Positions 22,511 to 31,209 of a DNA stretch of 44,005 bases are shown here, piece by piece. The stretch is from positions 1 to 44,005 of the forward strand of contig JAEWIV010000117.1 in the NCBI GenBank assembly GCA_023386865.1, read 5' to 3'. Under the pieces are notes generated by a model that saw only the letters and a program-made list of their open reading frames with translations, had not been told where the DNA came from and searched no databases. Made by a program: the position numbers and the translations under genes. Numbering within the stretch: the first letter of the stretch is position 1; each line of letters starts with the position of its first letter. This DNA is from Pseudomonadota bacterium. Its GTDB lineage: Bacteria > Pseudomonadota > Alphaproteobacteria > Reyranellales > Reyranellaceae.

Positions 22511-24223
22511 TCACCAACCCATCGCCCGACCGGTACGGCGCGGGTCGGCCGCGCCGTGGAGCTTGCCGCCCTCGAGGTCGGCGGAGATGGCGCAGACACC
22601 GGCGGTCTTGAGCGAGAGATCGGGAAGCCAGTTCACCTGATGGCCCATGCCCGCCAGGGCGTCGCCGGTCGACCGGCCGATCGACTGCTCGAGGGCGACG
22701 CGTCCCGGATAGTAGGCATGCGGCTCGAAACTGTCCGGAAAGTTGCGGGTGATGAAGCGCGGCGCCTCGACCGCCTGCTGGATGTCCATGCCGAAGACGA
22801 CGTGGTTGAGGAGCACCTGCAGCATGCCTTGCGGCTGCAGGTCGCCGCCGGGCGCGCCGAACGGCATCAGGAACGCACCCTTGCGCATCGCCATCGCGGG
22901 GTTCGGCGTGAGCCTCGGCCGCTTGCCCGGCGCCGCAACCGAGGTGTGGGCCGGGTCGCCCCAGGATTGCGATCCGCGCGACGACGGGCAGAGGCCGAGT
23001 CCGGGAATGACCGGGCTTTCCCAGGACACGTCGCTGGGCGTCGCCGAAAAGGCGTTGCCGTGCTGGTCGACCACGCAGACATATGACGTGTCGCCCGGCA
23101 ATCCCGGCTCGCCGACGGCGACCGACGGCTTGCGGGTGTGACCGGCGACGTGACCCGCGACCGCACCCGCCGGCGGCATTTCCCCGAAGGCGCGATCGCT
23201 GCGGATCGTCTTCAGCCGGTCCCGGGCGTAGCTGCGCGAGAGCAGCGTCGCCATGGGAACGTCGATGAAGCGCGGATCGCCGTAGTAGCGCTCGCGGTCG
23301 GCGAAGCAGAGGTTCATGACTTCTGCCAGGAGATGGACGTACGCCGTCGAATTGTGCCCCAGCGCCGCGAGGTCGACCTCGTCCAGCAATGACAGCATCT
23401 GCAGCAGCACCGGCCCCTGACACCAGGGACCGCAACTCATCACGTCGGTGCCCTTGAAGGTGAAGCTGAGCGGCTTCTCGATTTCCGAGCGGTACTCGGC
23501 GAGGTCGCCTTCCGTCAGCAGACCGCCGTTCTCGCGGTGATACTTCGCGATCGCCCGGGCGATGTCGCCGCGATAGAAGGCATCGCGCGCCGCTTGCAAT
23601 CCGGCATCGCGCCCCCTGCCCGACGCCGCCTTCTCCTCGTCGGCCATGAACTGGATCGTGCGCGCGAGATCGGCCTGCACCAGCCGGTCGCCTTCGGCGA
23701 GCGGCTTGCCGTCGCGATGCCAGATCGCGGTGTTCTGCGGCCAGCGCCGGTAATCCTCGGCCTTGTCCTGCAGGAATGTCGCCATGACGGTGTGCACGGC
23801 AAAGCCGTCCCGCGCGTAGCGGATGGCCGCCTCGGCCACCTCGCCGAAGCTCATCGTGCCGTAGCGTTGCAGCGCCAGGATCCAGGCGTCGGGCGCCGCC
23901 GGAACCACGGTGCGCTGCAGGCCCATGGGGATCGTGCCATTGTGGTCGCGGATGAACTTCTCGATGTCGAGCGCCTTGGGCCACCAGCCCAGGCCGGCGA
24001 TCGAAACCGTCTCGTCGCGGTCGGCCAGGTAGATCAGCATCGGGGCGACGCCGGAGAACTGGACCTGGTCGCTGTGCACGACCCCGAGCGCAATGCCGCC
24101 CGCGACACCGGCGTCGATGGCGTTGCCGCCGGCGCGCAGGATCGCATGCGCCGCCTCGGTCGCGAGATACTGCCCGGCCGCCGCCATGTAGTGGTGGCCG
24201 ATGACCATTGGCTGCATCCGCAT
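22511..24223 (-). CDS. Gamma-glutamyltransferase family protein (Ntn hydrolase)
   Basis: A 570-aa gamma-glutamyltranspeptidase-family Ntn hydrolase, predicted to self-cleave before T379. The site reads GDTSYVCVVDQHGNAFS, where the family usually has TTHY/F..VD. Other family blocks are HAILRAGGNAIDAGVAGGIA near the N-terminus, SCGPWCQGPVLLQ, MPFGAPGGDLQPQGMLQVLLN and EAPRF. There is no signal peptide at the chosen ATG 24223 (AGGGAG upstream), so it may be cytoplasmic, like many acylase- and YwrD-type relatives. The upstream frame to 24553 is a shadow. It could be a glutathione hydrolase or a cephalosporin-acylase-like amidase. Confidence 0.88.
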   Translation of the reverse strand: MRMQPMVIGHHYMAAAGQYLATEAAHAILRAGGNAIDAGVAGGIALGVVHSDQVQFSGVAPMLIYLADRDETVSIAGLGWWPKALDIEKFIRDHNGTIPMGLQRTVVPAAPDAWILALQRYGTMSFGEVAEAAIRYARDGFAVHTVMATFLQDKAEDYRRWPQNTAIWHRDGKPLAEGDRLVQADLARTIQFMADEEKAASGRGRDAGLQAARDAFYRGDIARAIAKYHRENGGLLTEGDLAEYRSEIEKPLSFTFKGTDVMSCGPWCQGPVLLQMLSLLDEVDLAALGHNSTAYVHLLAEVMNLCFADRERYYGDPRFIDVPMATLLSRSYARDRLKTIRSDRAFGEMPPAGAVAGHVAGHTRKPSVAVGEPGLPGDTSYVCVVDQHGNAFSATPSDVSWESPVIPGLGLCPSSRGSQSWGDPAHTSVAAPGKRPRLTPNPAMAMRKGAFLMPFGAPGGDLQPQGMLQVLLNHVVFGMDIQQAVEAPRFITRNFPDSFEPHAYYPGRVALEQSIGRSTGDALAGMGHQVNWLPDLSLKTAGVCAISADLEGGKLHGAADPRRTGRAMGW

Positions 24224-24410
24224 CAGGCTCTCCCTTCGACCCCGCGATCGCCGACCCGACCGCCAGCCGATCCTACATGATGCGGCGGCGCGGACCCATG
24301 TCGCCCGAGCGCAACCGCTTTTCGCCCTTCCCAGCAGCAACTTTCGGCGTCGAACCGAGTTGATCCCGGGTAGGCGGCACCGACGGCCGCAGTCACCTGT
24401 AGAGGGTTCC

Positions 24411-24728
24411 ATGTTTTCCCGCGCGAGCCTGTCGAGTTGCCTTATCTTTGGCGCGCTGTCGCTTGTCGGCGCCGCCCAGGCCTTTGACCGCTCTTGCGCA
24501 CAGCAGCGGAACGGCCAGTCCCAGGGTGCGGATCGCTGCATGGCGGCGATCACGGTTCCCGAGACCGTGGTCTACGGAACCCTCTCCGACCACGGCATGG
24601 CGGTCGGCGAGCGGTATGACGCTCAGGGCAATCCGGTAGACCGCCAGGGCAATATCGTTGCCGTCCCGACCGGCCGGGACGGCTCGGTTCGCGAGGTATT
24701 CGCGCAGGAACCTGCCTTCCGGCGATAG
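24411..24728 (+). CDS. Small exported protein of unknown function
   Basis: A 105-aa protein with a clear Sec signal peptide: a basic/polar start, a hydrophobic core CLIFGALSLVGAA and a predicted cut after AQA (about residue 24). The mature part is polar with two cysteines (SCAQQR and RCMAA) about 20 residues apart that may form a disulfide, and ends in a tract VYGTLSDHGMAVGERYDAQGNPVDRQGN. No family recognised. It is divergent from the gamma-glutamyltransferase gene; AGAGGG precedes the ATG. The neighbours do not suggest a role. Confidence 0.65.
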   Translation: MFSRASLSSCLIFGALSLVGAAQAFDRSCAQQRNGQSQGADRCMAAITVPETVVYGTLSDHGMAVGERYDAQGNPVDRQGNIVAVPTGRDGSVREVFAQEPAFRR

Positions 24729-24735
24729 GTTCCCG

Positions 24736-26379
24736 CTACGCCGCCACCTTGCGCTGTGTCGCGGTCGCCGCGGCCAGCACCATTTCCGCGCATTTCTCGC
24801 CGATCATCATGCAGGGCGCGTTGGTATTGCCGCTGGTCAGGGTGGGCATGATCGAGGCGTCGGCCACGCGCAGCCCCTCCACCCCGTGCACCCTGAGTTC
24901 GTGGTCGACGACGGCCATCGGATCGCCGCCCATCTTGCAGGTGCCGACCGGGTGATAGGTGGTCTCGGCGTTGTGGCGCACCCAGTCCAGGATCTCGTCG
25001 TCGGTGACGAGGTGCGAACCGGGTGCGATCTCCTCCCCGGTGATCTCCGCAAGCGGCGAGGTTGCCATCAACTCGCGACCCTTGCGGATGGCGGCCAGGA
25101 GGCCTTCGCGATCGGCCCGGGCGGACAGGAAATTGAAGCGGATGGCCGGAGGCTCGGCGGGATCGGCCGACTTGATATGGATCGAGCCGGTGCTCTCGGA
25201 GCGGAGCACGTTGACGTTCATGGTGATGCCGCGCCGTTTGGCGATCCGCCGCTCGTGGCCGACGCGCTCATAGAGGAACGGCAGGATCGAGATGGTGGCG
25301 TCCGGCGTCTCGAGGCCGGGCCGCGTGCGGAAGTACATGCGGATCGGCACCGACGTCGTGGCCAGGAACCCCTCGCCCCACAAGGCGTACTTCATGGCCT
25401 CGCGCGCGAGCCGCCAGCCGCGGGCATTGTCGTTGAAGGTGGCGTTGCGCGCCGTGATGGCGAATTTGACGCGCGGCGAATAGTGGTCGCGCAGGTTCTC
25501 GCCGACGCCGTTGAGCTCGTGCACCGGCACGATGCCCAGCGAACGCAGGCGCTGGCCCTGGCCGATGCCCGAGAGTTCCAGAAGCTTGGGTGAGTTGATC
25601 GAGCCGCTGCAGACGATGACCTCGCGCTCGGCCCGCGCCTCGCGCTTCTGGCCGTTCGCCGAATAGCGCACGCCGACGCAGCGCTTGCCTTCCATGATCA
25701 GGGTCTCGGCGAGCGCGCCCTGCTCGATCGTGAGGTTGCGCCGGCCGCGCGCCGGATCGAGGTAGCAGAACGCGGTGCTCTGGCGACGGCCCCGGGCGAT
25801 CGTCACCTGCGACATCCCGATGCCCTCCTGGGTCACGCCGTTGAGGTCGGGATTGAAGGGCAGGCCGATCTTCCCGGCCGCCTCGATCATCGTCTCGAGC
25901 AGCGGGATCTTGTGGCGCGGCGTATCGGTGACGCGCAGCGGCCCCGAGCGGCCGCGCAGCTCGTCCGAGCCGCCGTCGTAGCGTTCCATGCGCTTGAAGA
26001 CCGGCAGCACGTCCTGCCAGCTCCAGCCGCGATTGCCGAGCTGCGCCCAATGATCGTAGTCCTGGGCCTGGCCGCGGATATAGACCATGCCGTTGATCGA
26101 GCTGGACCCACCCAGCATTTTTCCGCGCGGCACCTCGATTCGGCGCCCGCCGGAACCCTCGTCCGGCTCGGAGGAGAAGCACCAGTTGACGGCCGGCAGG
26201 TCGATCATCTTGGAGACGCCGACCGGGACGCGGGACCAGAAGTAGCCGGAGCCTTCGGTGCCGGCCTCGAGCAGCAGCACGCGATGGGAACCGCTCTCGC
26301 TCAGACGGGCGGCGACGACGGCCCCCGCCGAGCCCGCGCCGACGACGATGTAATCATAAGAGCCTGTGCTGGTCGTCAT
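24736..26379 (-). CDS. GMC family FAD-dependent oxidoreductase (choline dehydrogenase-like)
   Basis: A 547-aa glucose-methanol-choline oxidoreductase that oxidises an alcohol using FAD. The N-terminal dinucleotide fold is YIVVGAGSAGAVVAARLSE followed by VLLLEAG; the first PROSITE-type GMC motif is GGSSSINGMVYIRGQ. The C-terminal catalytic pair is in YHPVGTCKMG (His) and LTSGNTNAPCMMIGE (Asn). No signal peptide is present, so it is a cytosolic or membrane-associated dehydrogenase that could pass electrons to quinone. No betaine aldehyde dehydrogenase is linked, so choline itself is not assured. It is divergent from the LLM oxidoreductase gene, 109 bp away. Confidence 0.93.
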   Translation of the reverse strand: MTTSTGSYDYIVVGAGSAGAVVAARLSESGSHRVLLLEAGTEGSGYFWSRVPVGVSKMIDLPAVNWCFSSEPDEGSGGRRIEVPRGKMLGGSSSINGMVYIRGQAQDYDHWAQLGNRGWSWQDVLPVFKRMERYDGGSDELRGRSGPLRVTDTPRHKIPLLETMIEAAGKIGLPFNPDLNGVTQEGIGMSQVTIARGRRQSTAFCYLDPARGRRNLTIEQGALAETLIMEGKRCVGVRYSANGQKREARAEREVIVCSGSINSPKLLELSGIGQGQRLRSLGIVPVHELNGVGENLRDHYSPRVKFAITARNATFNDNARGWRLAREAMKYALWGEGFLATTSVPIRMYFRTRPGLETPDATISILPFLYERVGHERRIAKRRGITMNVNVLRSESTGSIHIKSADPAEPPAIRFNFLSARADREGLLAAIRKGRELMATSPLAEITGEEIAPGSHLVTDDEILDWVRHNAETTYHPVGTCKMGGDPMAVVDHELRVHGVEGLRVADASIMPTLTSGNTNAPCMMIGEKCAEMVLAAATATQRKVAA

Positions 26380-26488
26380 GGTTCGCGCATCCCCGATGGC
26401 CGAGCTTGACCTGCCCGTTTCCGCCGTGGCAAGGCCGCGACACGGGCGTCACGCGCAACCACCCGCATCGCGGCACAGGAACAAGACC

Positions 26489-27523
26489 ATGGAATTCGAC
26501 GTCATGACCCGCGCCACCACGTGGGACAACGTGGCCGCTCTCGCGCGCCGCACCGAGGCGGCGGGCTTTTCCGGCATGTTGTTCACCGAAGGCCACCAGG
26601 TGCCGTGGATGAACATCGCCGCCGCCGCGCTGGCCGCGCCCTCCCTGCATTTCTCGACCGGCATCGCCATCGCCTTTGCCCGCAGCCCGATGGTGACGGC
26701 GGAGATCGCCTGGGAGCTGGCGCAGAACACCAGAGGCCGGTTCCGGCTGGGCCTGGGCAGCCAGGTCAAGGCGCACATCACGCGGCGCTACGGCGGCACG
26801 TTCGACAAGCCCGCGCCGCAGATGAAGGACTACGTGCAGGCGGTGAAGGCCTGCCTGAAAGCCTTCCGACGCGAGGGCGCGCTGCAGCATGACGGTCCCT
26901 ACTACAAGATGAACCTCCTGACCGAGCAGTGGACGCCGCCGCGCCACGACTTCGAGGACGTCAAGGTCGACATCTCCGCCGTGGGCCCGATCATGCTGCG
27001 GGTGGCGGGCGAGGTCGCGGACGGCGTGCACGTCCACCCCATGCATTCGATGCACTACATCCGGAACCGGCTGCTCCCCGGCCTGGCCGAGGGCGCGGCG
27101 CGGGCCGGACGCGACCCCGCGGCGATCGACAAGATCGTTCCCGTCATCGTCGCGGCCGGCGACACGGCGGAAGAACGAATGACGCCGATCAGGGAAGCGA
27201 AGACCACCATCGCCTTCTATGGCGCCACGCCGAACTACGCCTTCCAGTTCGACGATCTCGGTCATGTCGGCCTGCGCGACCAGCTCAGCGCCTGTCTCAA
27301 GGCGGGCGACACCGCCGGGAGCCAGGCGCTGGTCACCGACGAGATCCTCGACCAGTTCGCCATCGTGGCGCGCTGGGACGACGTCGCCGACCGCATGATC
27401 GAGCGCTACAAGGGCATCGCCTCGCGGCTGGTCATCTACCTCGCCTCGCATTGGCGCGAGGTCGATCCCAAGGTGCTCGAACGCTGGGGCGAGGTCGCCC
27501 GGGCGGTGCGGAAAGCCGGCTGA
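26489..27523 (+). CDS. LLM-class (luciferase-like) oxidoreductase
   Basis: A 344-aa luciferase-like TIM-barrel flavin or F420 enzyme. Features are the N-terminal WDNVAALARRTEAAGFSGMLFTE, TGIAIAFARSPMVTAEIAWEL, GRFRLGLGSQVKAHITRRYG (phosphate-binding region) and VDISAVGPIMLRVAGEVADGVHVHP. This matches the TIGR03617-type subgroup usually labelled F420-dependent; whether this organism makes F420 is not shown here, so FMN is an alternative. ATG 26489 has AGGA at about eight bases; the frame upstream to 26366 lacks family sequence. Its location beside a GMC oxidoreductase suggests a shared catabolic theme. Confidence 0.88.
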   Translation: MEFDVMTRATTWDNVAALARRTEAAGFSGMLFTEGHQVPWMNIAAAALAAPSLHFSTGIAIAFARSPMVTAEIAWELAQNTRGRFRLGLGSQVKAHITRRYGGTFDKPAPQMKDYVQAVKACLKAFRREGALQHDGPYYKMNLLTEQWTPPRHDFEDVKVDISAVGPIMLRVAGEVADGVHVHPMHSMHYIRNRLLPGLAEGAARAGRDPAAIDKIVPVIVAAGDTAEERMTPIREAKTTIAFYGATPNYAFQFDDLGHVGLRDQLSACLKAGDTAGSQALVTDEILDQFAIVARWDDVADRMIERYKGIASRLVIYLASHWREVDPKVLERWGEVARAVRKAG

Positions 27524-27544
27524 GACCGGAAGAGACGACGACCG

Positions 27545-28882
27545 CTACCGCAGCGAGCGCGGCAGCCACAGGACGATGTCGGGGAACATGATGACGATGA
27601 CGAGGCAGATCACCTGGATGATCATGAAGTCGCCCATCCCCCGATAGATCAATCCCAGGCTCCACTGCGGGACGACGTTGCGCAGATAGTACGCCGACAT
27701 CGCCACGGGTGGAGACAGGAACGCGGTCTGCAGGTTCACCGCGATCAGGGCGCCGAACCAGATCAAGAGATCGAGCTTGTTCATGCCGAGCTGCAGCGTC
27801 TCGACCACGGGCAGGACGATCGGCAGGAAGACGAGCACGATCGCCGGCCATTCGAACGGCCAGCCGAGCAGGAACACCGCGATCATGATGACGATCAGCT
27901 TGCCCATGTCGGGCAGCGGGATCGCCGCGAGGGCCTGGGTGATGACCTGCGCCGTGCCGAGCTTGGTGAAGACCGCGCCGAACACGTTGGACGCGACGGC
28001 GAGGAAGATCACCACGCCCGCCGTCATCATGGTCATGACCGCGGCGTTCTTCAGCACCTTGAGCGACAGCCTGCCGTAGCACAGCGCCAGCAGCGTGGCG
28101 CCGCTGGCACCGCAGGCCGCCGCCTCGGTCGGCGTCGCCATGCCGGCCAGGATCGTGCCCAGAGTGAAGCCGATCAGCAGCGTCAGGGGCAGCACGCCGA
28201 CGATGAATTCCCGGATCACGACCACCGGATCGGTGATGCGGTCCTCCTTCGGCACCGGCGGTCCGAGCTGGGGATTAACGAAGCTGCGGCCGAGCGCATA
28301 GATGATGTAGAGCGACGCCAGCAGGAAGCCGGGGCCGAAGGCGGCGGAGTACAGGAGATTGACGGGCACGCCCATGGTCGGCCCCATGACCACCAGCATG
28401 ACGGAAGGGGGGATCAGGATGCCGAGCGTGCCGCCGGCCGCGATCGCGCCCGAGGACAGCCGGGCGTCGTAGCCCGCCTTGATCATCATCGGCGCAGCCA
28501 TGATGCCGAGAACCGTCACGGCCGCCCCGACGATGCCGGTCGCCATGGCGAAGATCGTGGCCGTCAGGATCACCGCCAGGTAGAGCGAGCCGCGGACCGG
28601 CGCCAGCAGGTTGCGCAAGGCCGCGAACAGCCGCTCCATCAAGCCGGCCTGCTCGGTCATGAAGCCCATGAAGATGAACAGCGGAACGGCGGGAAAGACC
28701 TCGTCCTTCATCGTCCCCCAGATCTGGATGTAGGCGAGGTTGAAGGTGAGCTCGATCCCCAGCCCGACCGCGCCGAACACGAGGCCGAGGAAGAGCAGGG
28801 TGAAGGAGATGGGAAAACCCACGAAGATGACCGTGATCATGCCGAACAGCATGACCAGGCCGAGGATCTGGTCGCCGCTCAT
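27545..28882 (-). CDS. dctM: TRAP transporter large permease subunit (DctM)
   Basis: A 445-aa integral membrane protein with about 11-13 helices, the transport subunit of a tripartite ATP-independent periplasmic carrier driven by a sodium or proton gradient. Family hallmarks are VFPAVPLFIFMGFMTEQAGL, GGTLGILIPPSVMLVVMG and ILAGMATPTEAAACGASGA. ATG 28882 overlaps the dctQ stop (ATGA), so dctQ and dctM are translationally coupled. The frame continuing upstream to 29476 is a shadow of dctQ. Operates with the periplasmic DctP and the small subunit DctQ encoded next to it. Confidence 0.96.
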   Translation of the reverse strand: MSGDQILGLVMLFGMITVIFVGFPISFTLLFLGLVFGAVGLGIELTFNLAYIQIWGTMKDEVFPAVPLFIFMGFMTEQAGLMERLFAALRNLLAPVRGSLYLAVILTATIFAMATGIVGAAVTVLGIMAAPMMIKAGYDARLSSGAIAAGGTLGILIPPSVMLVVMGPTMGVPVNLLYSAAFGPGFLLASLYIIYALGRSFVNPQLGPPVPKEDRITDPVVVIREFIVGVLPLTLLIGFTLGTILAGMATPTEAAACGASGATLLALCYGRLSLKVLKNAAVMTMMTAGVVIFLAVASNVFGAVFTKLGTAQVITQALAAIPLPDMGKLIVIMIAVFLLGWPFEWPAIVLVFLPIVLPVVETLQLGMNKLDLLIWFGALIAVNLQTAFLSPPVAMSAYYLRNVVPQWSLGLIYRGMGDFMIIQVICLVIVIMFPDIVLWLPRSLR

Positions 28883-29430
28883 AGTTCGAGCTTCTCGTGA
28901 TGGACGAGGAACTGGCCGGTCCGGGCCGCCCACAGGCTCTTCAGCACCTCGGAGATGCCCTGGACGAACAGCAGCAGGCAGGCGACCGGGATGACGCCGC
29001 GCAACGGCCACAGGATCGGCTGCCACGACGTGGTGTTGGAGCGCTCGTTGATCGACATCGAATAGAAGAAGTCGTCGATGCTGATCCAGAACAGCACGGC
29101 CATGGTCGGCAGGAAGAACAGGATGTAGCCGCCGGTGTCGATCAGGCCCTTGGTGCGGTCGGTGAAGCCCTCCCACAGCATGTCGGTGCGGACGTGCGCT
29201 CCCTTGGACAGCGCATAGGCCGCGCCCAGCATGAACATCGCGCCGTAGGACTGGGTCGTCGTGTCGAGCGCCCACTCGGTCGGCTCGCCGAAGCCGTAGC
29301 GCGAGATCACCTCCCAGGTGTTGGCGCCGATCAGCGGGATGTTGAGCAGGCAGAACAGGTACGCACTGTACTCGGTGAACTTGTCTATCCCGCGGATCGT
29401 CCCGAGATAAGCCGGTGACGGCGTCGCCAT
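28879..29430 (-). CDS. dctQ: TRAP transporter small permease subunit (DctQ)
   Basis: A 183-aa four-helix membrane protein of the TRAP small-permease family. Motifs include NTWEVISRYGFGEPTEWALD and the helix GAMFMLGAAYALSKGAHVRTDML, which is family typical. The start ATG 29430 is preceded by GGGGGAG. A frame extending to 29466 adds a non-family N-terminus. Encoded between dctP and dctM in the usual P-Q-M order, with an inverted repeat separating it from dctP. Confidence 0.93.
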   Translation of the reverse strand: MATPSPAYLGTIRGIDKFTEYSAYLFCLLNIPLIGANTWEVISRYGFGEPTEWALDTTTQSYGAMFMLGAAYALSKGAHVRTDMLWEGFTDRTKGLIDTGGYILFFLPTMAVLFWISIDDFFYSMSINERSNTTSWQPILWPLRGVIPVACLLLFVQGISEVLKSLWAARTGQFLVHHEKLEL

Positions 29431-29474
29431 GGGCACTCTCCCCCGAACTGCAAGCAACGGTCTCAAGGCACGGC

Positions 29475-29506
29475 AAAGCCCGCGACGCGAAGGCGGCGCG
29501 GGCTTT
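29475..29506 (-). terminator. Hairpin between dctP and dctQ
   Basis: AAAGCCCGCG pairs perfectly with CGCGGGCTTT over a 12-base loop, just 12 bases after the dctP stop when read on the minus strand. Only a short T run follows, so a partial terminator or mRNA-stabilising stem that gives more binding protein than permease is most likely. Such stems are known in other binding-protein transporter operons. Confidence 0.55.
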
Positions 29507-29518
29507 GGCTCTGCGGTT

Positions 29519-30643
29519 CTACTTCTTGTCCGGCCAGTAATGGTCGGCGGCGATCGCGTAGGGCGGGAAGTAGACCTTCTTCATCGGCACGGTGACCGAC
29601 GCCCATTTCTTCTGCGATTCGTAGATTTCCTTGAATACCGGGTTCTTGTCGGATTCACGCGCGGCGACGCGGTCCCAGGCCGCGAGGAACTCCTTGTGGA
29701 TCTCGGGCGGCGTCAGCATGACGTTGACGCCGTGCTTGGTCTTGAACTCCTCGACCGCCTCGGCGTTCTGGCGCTGCCACTTGGCCCAGTGCCAGAACAG
29801 GGTTTCCCAGGCCACCGCCTTGATCAGCTCCTGGTCGGCCGGGGTGAAGCCGTTCCAGACGTCGAGGTTGATCATCAGCTCGCCGATCGAGACCGGCTCG
29901 TGCAGCGACGGCGCGTAGTGCCACTTCCAGATCGTGTGGAAGCCGAACTTCAGGTCGTCGATGCCCCCGACCCACTCGGCGCAGTCGATGACGCCGCGCT
30001 CGGCGGCCGGCATGATCTCGCCGCCCGGCATGTTGACCGTGCGCATGCCCATCTCGTTGAACACTTCCTGGGCGATGCCGGTCTCGCGGCAGCGCATGCC
30101 CTTGAAGTCCTGCACGTTCTCGATCTTGCGCTTGAACCAGCCCAGCGCCTGCGGGCTCGTGGTGTGCATCGGGATGGAGATGACGTTCATCTTCATCGTC
30201 TCGCGGTAGAATTTCTGCATCATCTCGAAGCCGCCGCCGTGCCACATCCAGCTCATGAAATCGATGTGGTCCATGCCCCACGGACCGGCCGGCCCGCCGG
30301 TGAACAGGATCGCCGCCTTGTTGCGGCCGACCCAGTAGCCGGGCCAGCTGTGGGCCCCGTCGATGACCTTCTTGTGGGTGGCGTCCAGCACCTCGAACGG
30401 CGGCACGACCTGGCCGCCCGGCAGGGCCTCCATCTTGATGCGGCCGCCGCTCACGACCTCCAGGCGCTTGGCGAACGCCTGCATCTGGTCGAATGGCGCA
30501 GCCGAAGCCGGCCAACTTGTCTGGATCTTGAGTGTGCGCGTCTGCGCTTGTGCCTGCGACGCGGGCTGCGTCTGTGCCTGTACCGGCAAGGAGATCATGG
30601 CCGACGCGGCCAGTGCTCCAAGCCCCAAAAGGAACCTGTTCAT
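29519..30643 (-). CDS. dctP: TRAP transporter substrate-binding protein (DctP/TakP-like)
   Basis: A 374-aa periplasmic solute receptor. A Sec signal peptide is visible (FLLGLGALAASAMISLP, cleavage near VQA-Q, about residue 23). The mature protein begins LKIQTSWPASAAPFDQMQAFAKRLE and contains PGGEIMPAAERGVIDCAEW, which belongs to the TakP (2-oxo acid)-like group, where the arginine binding a carboxylate is in MRCRETG. Predicted ligand: a 2-oxo or aromatic/aliphatic carboxylic acid. ATG 30643 has GGGAGG at eight bases. It is first in the dctPQM operon and divergent from a lipoprotein gene. Confidence 0.94.
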   Translation of the reverse strand: MNRFLLGLGALAASAMISLPVQAQTQPASQAQAQTRTLKIQTSWPASAAPFDQMQAFAKRLEVVSGGRIKMEALPGGQVVPPFEVLDATHKKVIDGAHSWPGYWVGRNKAAILFTGGPAGPWGMDHIDFMSWMWHGGGFEMMQKFYRETMKMNVISIPMHTTSPQALGWFKRKIENVQDFKGMRCRETGIAQEVFNEMGMRTVNMPGGEIMPAAERGVIDCAEWVGGIDDLKFGFHTIWKWHYAPSLHEPVSIGELMINLDVWNGFTPADQELIKAVAWETLFWHWAKWQRQNAEAVEEFKTKHGVNVMLTPPEIHKEFLAAWDRVAARESDKNPVFKEIYESQKKWASVTVPMKKVYFPPYAIAADHYWPDKK

Positions 30644-30845
30644 CCGTTAGTCCTCCCTGAAGCGTCTACCTCCTTTATTACGCAGCCCCGGGAACGAACG
30701 TCGGGGCACCACGCTGACTCGGAATCGGTCGTTTCGGGCCGGCAACCTCCGGCCCCTTCCGTTCTTCTATCCCGGATCGCCGCGGACGGAAAGCCGCCAT
30801 CACGTGCTGGTTGAGAAACGACATCGTCCGCGGCATCCTGCGGCC
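30644..30845. promoter_or_regulatory. Divergent intergenic region, dctP / lipoprotein
   Basis: About 200 bp that must hold the promoter of the dctPQM operon and that of the small lipoprotein gene. I saw no convincing operator, repeat or small gene; hexamers resembling -35/-10 boxes are too weak to place. Confidence 0.3.
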
Positions 30846-31208
30846 ATGAACAGCAGGATCGTCCTTGCCATCGCCGCGCTTTGCGCGCTGACCGCTTGCC
30901 AGTCCCAGAGCGAGCTGGCGTCGAAGCCGCCGACCTGGACCGCGATCTACCAGGCGCCGTGGGAATCGATGGCGAACTGCATCGTGGCGCGCTCCCAGCA
31001 GCCGCTGGTCACCGTGACGCCGGCCTTCTCGGCGGGCCGCGCGCACATCGTCACCAAGAACCCCGCCGGCGCCGTCCTGGGCACGTTCGACGTCCGCCAG
31101 GTTTCCGGCAACGCCACCGAGGTGGCCTATCGCAGCATCTACGGCGGGCCCGACACGGATGCCGGCGGCGGCGCCCGCAACATCGCCGATCGCTGCGCCC
31201 GGCCTTAG
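30846..31208 (+). CDS. Small lipoprotein of unknown function
   Basis: A 120-aa predicted lipoprotein: short N-region, hydrophobic core IVLAIAALCA and lipobox LTAC with C18. The mature domain is a small beta-rich unit (LVTVTPAFSAGRAHIVTK, VLGTFDVRQVSGNATEVAYRSIYG) with two further cysteines (ANCIVARS and ADRCARP), which could be disulfide bonded. I do not recognise a named family. It is tail to tail with the Baeyer-Villiger-type gene, two bases apart. Confidence 0.75.
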   Translation: MNSRIVLAIAALCALTACQSQSELASKPPTWTAIYQAPWESMANCIVARSQQPLVTVTPAFSAGRAHIVTKNPAGAVLGTFDVRQVSGNATEVAYRSIYGGPDTDAGGGARNIADRCARP

Positions 31209-31209
31209 A

